Shown here piece by piece: positions 59,636 through 64,000 of a stretch of DNA of 64,000 nt. The notes under the pieces are model-generated. The model saw only the letters and a list, made by a program, of their open reading frames with translations, was not told the origin of the DNA and made no database searches. The stretch is from Telopea speciosissima (Eukaryota > Streptophyta > Magnoliopsida > Proteales > Proteaceae). Position 1 is the first letter of the stretch, and each line of letters begins with the position of its first letter. Position numbers and translations under genes: made by a program. Where the stretch lies: NCBI RefSeq assembly GCF_018873765.1, contig NC_057923.1:23283913-23347912 (forward strand), in the 5' to 3' direction.

Positions 59636-59799
59636 AGTGGGCAAGCCTTGGCCCAACAGTTAAGTTGCGCTATTGCAACCTGTTGGTTGCGGGTTCAAAA
59701 CTTGAAAAAAGCCTCTCTTGTGAAGCAGGGGCTAAAGTTGTGTACATTTGCCCTTCCCAGACCCTGCAGAAGTGGGGGCCTTGTGCACTGGAATGGTAA
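59636..59799 (+). mobile_element. tRNA-derived SINE (Au-like)
   Basis: 164 bp flanked by 16-base repeats TATTAGTTCAGTTCAT / TATTATTTCAGTTCAT (59620-59635, 59800-59815; one mismatch). Carries the tRNA-like head TTGGCCCAACAGTTAAG and a B box GGGTTCAAAAC at about 59692. CCTCTCTTGTGAAGCAGGGG and CTTCCCAGACCCTGCAG follow, words I recall from the plant Au SINE family. Not a working tRNA gene: no cloverleaf or anticodon arm fits. Confidence 0.82.
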
Positions 59800-59815
59800 T
59801 ATTATTTCAGTTCAT

Positions 59816-60975
59816 GCTTTCCAGTCTTCCTTTTTGCTGTAGGTATATTCCAGCTCTCACAATCCAGATGTCAGATTTTTTACACAACTTTGCAGGTCTG
59901 ATTTGTAAACAGGACAGAGTGATTGAAATTGGAGCATTTCCAAATTGTTTAATCCTAACTGCTGATACTTTTCAGTTACTGATTCTTTTTCTATTCCTGC
60001 GATCACGTTGAATTAATCTCCCACCGGAATTTCCCTGGTTTGAGATTAGTATTCATAAACTTTAAGCTTATTCCCCCCCCCCCCCCCCCAAAAAAAATAA
60101 AAATAAAATAAAAAGGATCAAACAATACATAAATTGAGTAAGAAAACAAGGTCTCCAAAGAAGTTCTTGTGGAGGTGGTTAGGAGGATCGAGTTTCTCCT
60201 GTGATATGCGTGTCACATCTGTTTTGGTGGAGTTTTCTTTATGAAAATTCTGACTTCTTACTTTCTTAGTCCAAGGTTTCAAGAATAAGGCTTTGAAGGG
60301 ATAGGCAATGATGGTTGGGTTTGGTTTTGAAGATGCTTAATGGGTTTGATGGATTGATGATGGTTGGTGATGATTTGAGGAATAGCACATTTATTTCTAT
60401 GTTTGGTTGTTTGGTCATTGATGAAGTAGGTGCACTCTTCATCTCTTCTTTATTTTATGTGCTAACTTTTCTTTCCAATTCAGAACTCCATTTCAAAACA
60501 TGGGTAATTGTATTACTTCGTTAAATTCCATTTGTACCTTTAAGTCATAACATCCTTATAACAATTTTCAATTTATCCCACCCCTTATTTTCTAAATTAA
60601 CAAGCCCTAATCCTCCACACAAACCATAATATTGAGCTATGGTCATCCTGCATCAGTGACCTATGTGTTTATGAGTAATTGTGCATGGTCATTGTGAGTG
60701 CATAGCTATATTACTGTTTCTGTTGTGGGGTTGGGGTTACATATGTAGTGTGTGTTGGACTGGGGTTTTATATATGGGTTCTGTGCTGCTGCTCTCTCTC
60801 TGAATGTGTGTAAACTAATACATCTAGTGTGTGTGTGTGTGAACTAGTACATCTAGTATCTGGGGGCACTGTGTTGTTTCAGTCATATCCATATTTACAA
60901 CTTTTGAGATGCCCAATGTGATTGATTATTTACTGCAAGGTGAAGTTGTTTCTGAATTGCATTTAACATGTCCAG
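59816..60975. other. Intergenic with C run and A-rich run
   Basis: A run of C at about 60074-60089 followed by an A-rich tract, and a short GT run near 60828. No gene. Confidence 0.5.
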
Positions 60976-61366
60976 GAGGATTTGTTGATTGTATATGAAC
61001 TTCTTAAAGAAAATTTATATGAATTTCACAAATTCAATATTGAATCTGGAGAAGAGGTTTACTTTACAATGCCAAGTTTGTAGGTTTTTATGGTTCTAAT
61101 TTTTCTTAAAAGTTGAAGTTCTTTGTATGAAGTTTTTAACTTTGCTGTGCTGGCATATGATTGACATGTTTTGGAGTCTGTATGTGTCAATTGACTCAAT
61201 TACCATTCAGTGTTTGGAGGCTGTTTAAAATTTTGCATGGTCATGGCCTAATTCATTGTGATTTGAAGCCTAGAAATATTTTGGTAAAGAGCTACAGTAG
61301 ATGTGAGGGGAAGGTCATAGACCTTGGAAGTAGCTGCTTTGAAACAGATCATCTCTGCTCGAAGCA
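60976..61366 (+). pseudogene. DYRK-type protein kinase fragment
   Basis: Two exon-like blocks. The first, 60976-61079, follows a CAG acceptor and ends before GTAGGT; it reads LLIVYELLKENLYEFHKFN and ESGEEVYFTMP, the hinge region of plant DYRK kinases. The second, about 61193-61366, has the catalytic loop HGLIHCDLKPRNILVKSYSR, the DLG motif VIDLGSSCFE and DHLCS. In the second block the frame shifts near 61230, just before the loop, and the expected AG acceptor is AC. No N-lobe and no activation segment after DHLCS were found in the window. The family phosphorylates Ser/Thr; this copy cannot. A diverged or wrongly read gene is less likely. Confidence 0.78.
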
Positions 61367-61625
61367 GATTGTGGCTTTGATATTTAGTTTTTGTTATGTA
61401 AATTCTCTTTTTAATTGAATCAACATTTGTATTCTTGCTTTAGCATCTTTTGGGGGAGATGGAGATCATAACTCAATAGCCTAAATCCCTGTCTTTTGGC
61501 AGAAAGATAATGTTAAAAGTGAATCAGCCAAGATAGTATTTAAAGCAGAATGTTTAGAAAATAATTATAACATGTCAAATCCAATACAACAAGCAGAGTT
61601 AGACACATTAAAGGCTTCTACAAGT
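61367..61625. other. Sequence before the ORF1-only retroposon
   Basis: Ends with AAGGCTTCTACAAGT (61611-61625), one copy of the retroposon's target duplication. No gene recognised. Confidence 0.5.
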
Positions 61626-62970
61626 TTGTTATAAGGAAATTATGCCTGGGTATTGGTGGAAGTGGAGATGGAAGGAGAACGTGTAGAGGAAATTCAGGTT
61701 GGACATATGCAACCTGGATCGCTTGAACCTTTTTGGTTCAATCAAGAAGTTATTTATGAAGATTATATGGGATGGTGTGGATTCGGTAAAAAAGTGGGTC
61801 ACACATTAGACCAATGCAGGGTGAAGAACAAGGAGGTTACAATGGGCGGGAACAAAGACGGCCGGAATCCTGCTGTGAACGGCGGAGGCGAGAAAGGGGG
61901 AACCCAAGGAGGGAGAAGGATGATGTGGCAGAGAGTTTCCAAATCTAAGGATTCTTTCACAAATCAGAATTGTGAAGTGGAAGGTGTCTTGGACGAGAAT
62001 CATGGGATGGCATCTATTTTGGTTGAAGGGAGAGAGTCCACGCAGAGAAATAATTGGAAGGTGCAAAAGGGGCTTATGGGAAGTTCTCTTGGAGATAAAT
62101 CCTTACCTTTTCAAGTGGAATTAAATCAGGAAATGGGTTCCAACGATAGGATTTTCACTCAAATTGGGGGAGAGAATCGTGTTCATGAGGGCAGTATTGA
62201 AATTATGCTTCCAATTCAGGATTTGGAATCTAACCATTTGATGAAAGTTGGAAACCCGGTGAATAAAGGATCGGGTATGGAATCGGACCATTCAGGGTCT
62301 GAAGCGTCAGATGATGATGAATCGAATGTGCATAAATCCCACTTTCGAGATGGGACTATCAATTTAAATATGTCTAATTTGGTGGAATCAGTTCAAAGAT
62401 CAGATTCTCGTGGGTTGGGTTATGACCAATCGGATCAAGAGGAGGTGCAAGGCGGGTGGACTCAAGTGTTGGGTCGAAAAATCGTGATGGACGTAGGAAT
62501 GCTATTCGAGGTGGTTGTGTGGGTTCCCATGTGGCAACTCCAGTTATTGGTAGAACTCGAAGTCAAAGGAATGCAAATCTTGGTGCTAAGGCGGTGGGCG
62601 CGGTGGTGGTCGCGACGGTAGAAAAACAACAGGTTGAAAAGAAGTTAGGAGTGGGGTTGCAAAATATTCCATCTCCCTCTTCGCCAGAGGAGGAGGCTCT
62701 TTTGGTCCGTGTTGCTCTTGATCGGCCTGGTTTTTATTCTGAGAGCCCCCGACGATCGAATAGGATAAGGACCCTCTCGGTGCGCCTCACAGATCCCCCA
62801 TAGCTTTATTTTATTTTTTTGGGTGAGTGAGTGGCTTGTTGCCCTCGCCAATATGTTTTAGGACTAAGTCCTCTTTTTTAGTTTTAGCTTTCTTTGCCTT
62901 TGGTCTGTCTTTAGGCTTGTTTGCCTCCTTTTAATTTTCAATAAATTTTTATTAGAAAAAAAAAAAAAAA
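61626..62970 (+). mobile_element. ORF1-only LINE-derived retroposon with poly(A) and target duplication
   Basis: A 1.3-kb unit between AAGGCTTCTACAAGT (61611-61625) and AAGGCCTTCTACAAGT (62970-62985). It ends in a 3' UTR with TCAATAAATTTT and about 15 A (62956-62970). It holds only an L1-type ORF1 and no ORF2 motif. The 5' end is probably truncated: the frame is open to the left junction except for a TAA at about 61632. Confidence 0.8.
61633..62803 (+). pseudogene. L1 ORF1-like protein with degenerate CCHC knuckle
   Basis: The frame opens before VLVEVEMEGERVEEIQ and reaches a zinc-knuckle-like WCGFGKKVGHTLDQC near 61770-61825. There the first cysteine of CX2CX4HX4C is Trp, so the knuckle is damaged. 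It is followed by a long hydrophilic Gly/Ser-rich part with GGWTQVLGRK, a motif common near the end of plant LINE ORF1 proteins. One base is missing in an A run near 62478, and the protein continues in the next frame to TAG at about 62801. ORF1 binds the LINE RNA. Confidence 0.75.
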
Positions 62971-62985
62971 AGGCCTTCTACAAGT

Positions 62986-63709
62986 CATGACATTAGCGGG
63001 CTTCAAGGCTACTATTACGATACTTAGGGGCTTACTAGACCAGCAGGTGGGCTTGGACGATGCTACTCTAGTAGTGGATGGCCTGACAAGTGGAGATGGA
63101 GAGATAGGGATAAGGAAAACCATTGTGGCAATCTAGGCCACATCAGCTTACAGAGTCACCACCATCTGATGTCTAAGAGAAAAGTGCAGAAGCCAGAAAC
63201 CCGTTGTGTGAGAGTTTCAGTGTGTTGCAAACACTTAACGACAACAACTTGTGAATAAGGATAGACCCAGAGGTGCAGTTGTGTTGTACAGTCAATGGCA
63301 GGGGGACACAGTCCTAAGGAGGTAAGTCTGAACCCTTTTCAGTGTAGTATGTTCTTTAATGTGAAAGATAGCTAATAACAATATTTAGACCAAAGAACTC
63401 CTTAAAGGGTTTTTGTTGGTCTGATGTCTGTTTACATCTAAGAGATGCTAAACTTGTTTTTGTTAACGCAAACACCAAGAAACACGAATAAAACAAAACA
63501 CAGCAAAGATGACACAGAGATTTAATGTGGTTCACACACCATGTGCTACATCCACGGCCGAAGCTTAAGATGATTGATCATGTAATGGAAGAAAAGTATA
63601 GTGGAGATCTCTCAAGAACACCAAAAGTAATGGCAAGAACCCTCCTCGGAAAAACCTTAACTCAAAAATCCCCAAATTTCACTTCTTTCACTTGCTTATG
63701 CAACAAAAT
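62986..63709. other. Intergenic
   Basis: No gene recognised. A weak open stretch near 63000-63130 has no known domain. Confidence 0.45.
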
Positions 63710-63717
63710 GATAAAAC

Positions 63718-63975
63718 TAGGGATGTAAATGCATAGCCGAAATCCGTTTCCGTATCCGTGTCCATATCCGTTTAGCACTATCCGAATCCGTCCGAAAGCT
63801 AAACGGATGCGGATACGGATAGGCTATAGCTATCCGAAAAGCTATATTTACATGTAAACTGATAAAATATCCAATCCGTATCCGTTTAGCACTATCTGAA
63901 TCCGTCCGAAAGCTAATTGGATGCGGATGCGGATACAGCACCATCCGAGCCGAATCCGATCCGTTTACATCCCTA
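63718..63975. mobile_element. Short hAT-like MITE, TAGGGATGTAAATG family (258 bp)
   Basis: Ends TAGGGATGTAAATGC and TTTACATCCCTA; perfect 8-bp duplication GATAAAAC (63710-63717 and 63976-63983). Nearly the same interior as 47078-47346 (GTCCGAAAGCTAAACGGATG and similar). Confidence 0.93.
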
Positions 63976-64000
63976 GATAAAACATATAAATACTCCTCCA

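Noticed and set aside
59649..59710. Possible tRNA gene
   Set aside because: Only a B-box-like GGGTTCAAAAC and a weak A box; no cloverleaf, and it sits in a SINE with target duplication.
1..64000. CRISPR arrays, bacterial operons or organelle genes
   Set aside because: No such arrays or gene sets; the window is nuclear plant DNA.

Overview
The window is nuclear DNA from a flowering plant. It has intron-containing and single-exon plant genes (a U-type cyclin, type I MADS-box genes) embedded in AT-rich sequence dominated by nested retrotransposons and hAT-like MITEs. The sequence alone does not fix the species; a repeat-rich woody eudicot or early-diverging angiosperm is a guess.

Layout. 1-12814: a minus-strand Ty3/gypsy chromovirus (element A) with about 2.56-kb LTRs, a decayed gag-pol ending in a chromodomain, and an antisense, apparently spliced ORF between the 5' LTR and gag. 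12815-15647: an older LTR remnant inserted in an RTE-type LINE, which also carries a 5'-truncated L1 insertion with a 15-bp target duplication. 16190-27929: an L1 LINE split inside its RNase H domain by a second gypsy element (element B, 19550-27667). Element B has LTRs, a tRNA-Met-type primer site and a polypurine tract, keeps a decayed copy of the same antisense ORF, and has no recognisable gag-pol. 27930-39375: gene-poor AT-rich DNA with hAT-like MITEs, foldback elements and a Mutator-like MITE. 39376-40497: a two-exon U-type cyclin gene, the best intact gene. 42462-46173: a non-autonomous copia-like LTR element with about 3 kb of non-coding interior. 47897-55891: a duplicated pair of type I MADS-box genes. 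The left copy is split by a Ty1/copia element (48172-52598, 5-bp target duplication) and its 3' end runs into a gypsy LTR remnant; the right copy is intact. 55892-63975: mostly intergenic, with a tRNA-derived SINE, a DYRK-type kinase pseudogene fragment, an ORF1-only retroposon with poly(A) and target duplication, and a short hAT MITE.

Working host genes seen: the cyclin and the right MADS-box gene. Almost everything else is mobile DNA. The most interesting signals are the antisense ORF kept by two different gypsy elements, a small ORF at the same place in the LTRs of both, the LINE-like retroposon that carries only ORF1, and a MADS-box gene shortened by copia into a MADS-domain-only reading frame.
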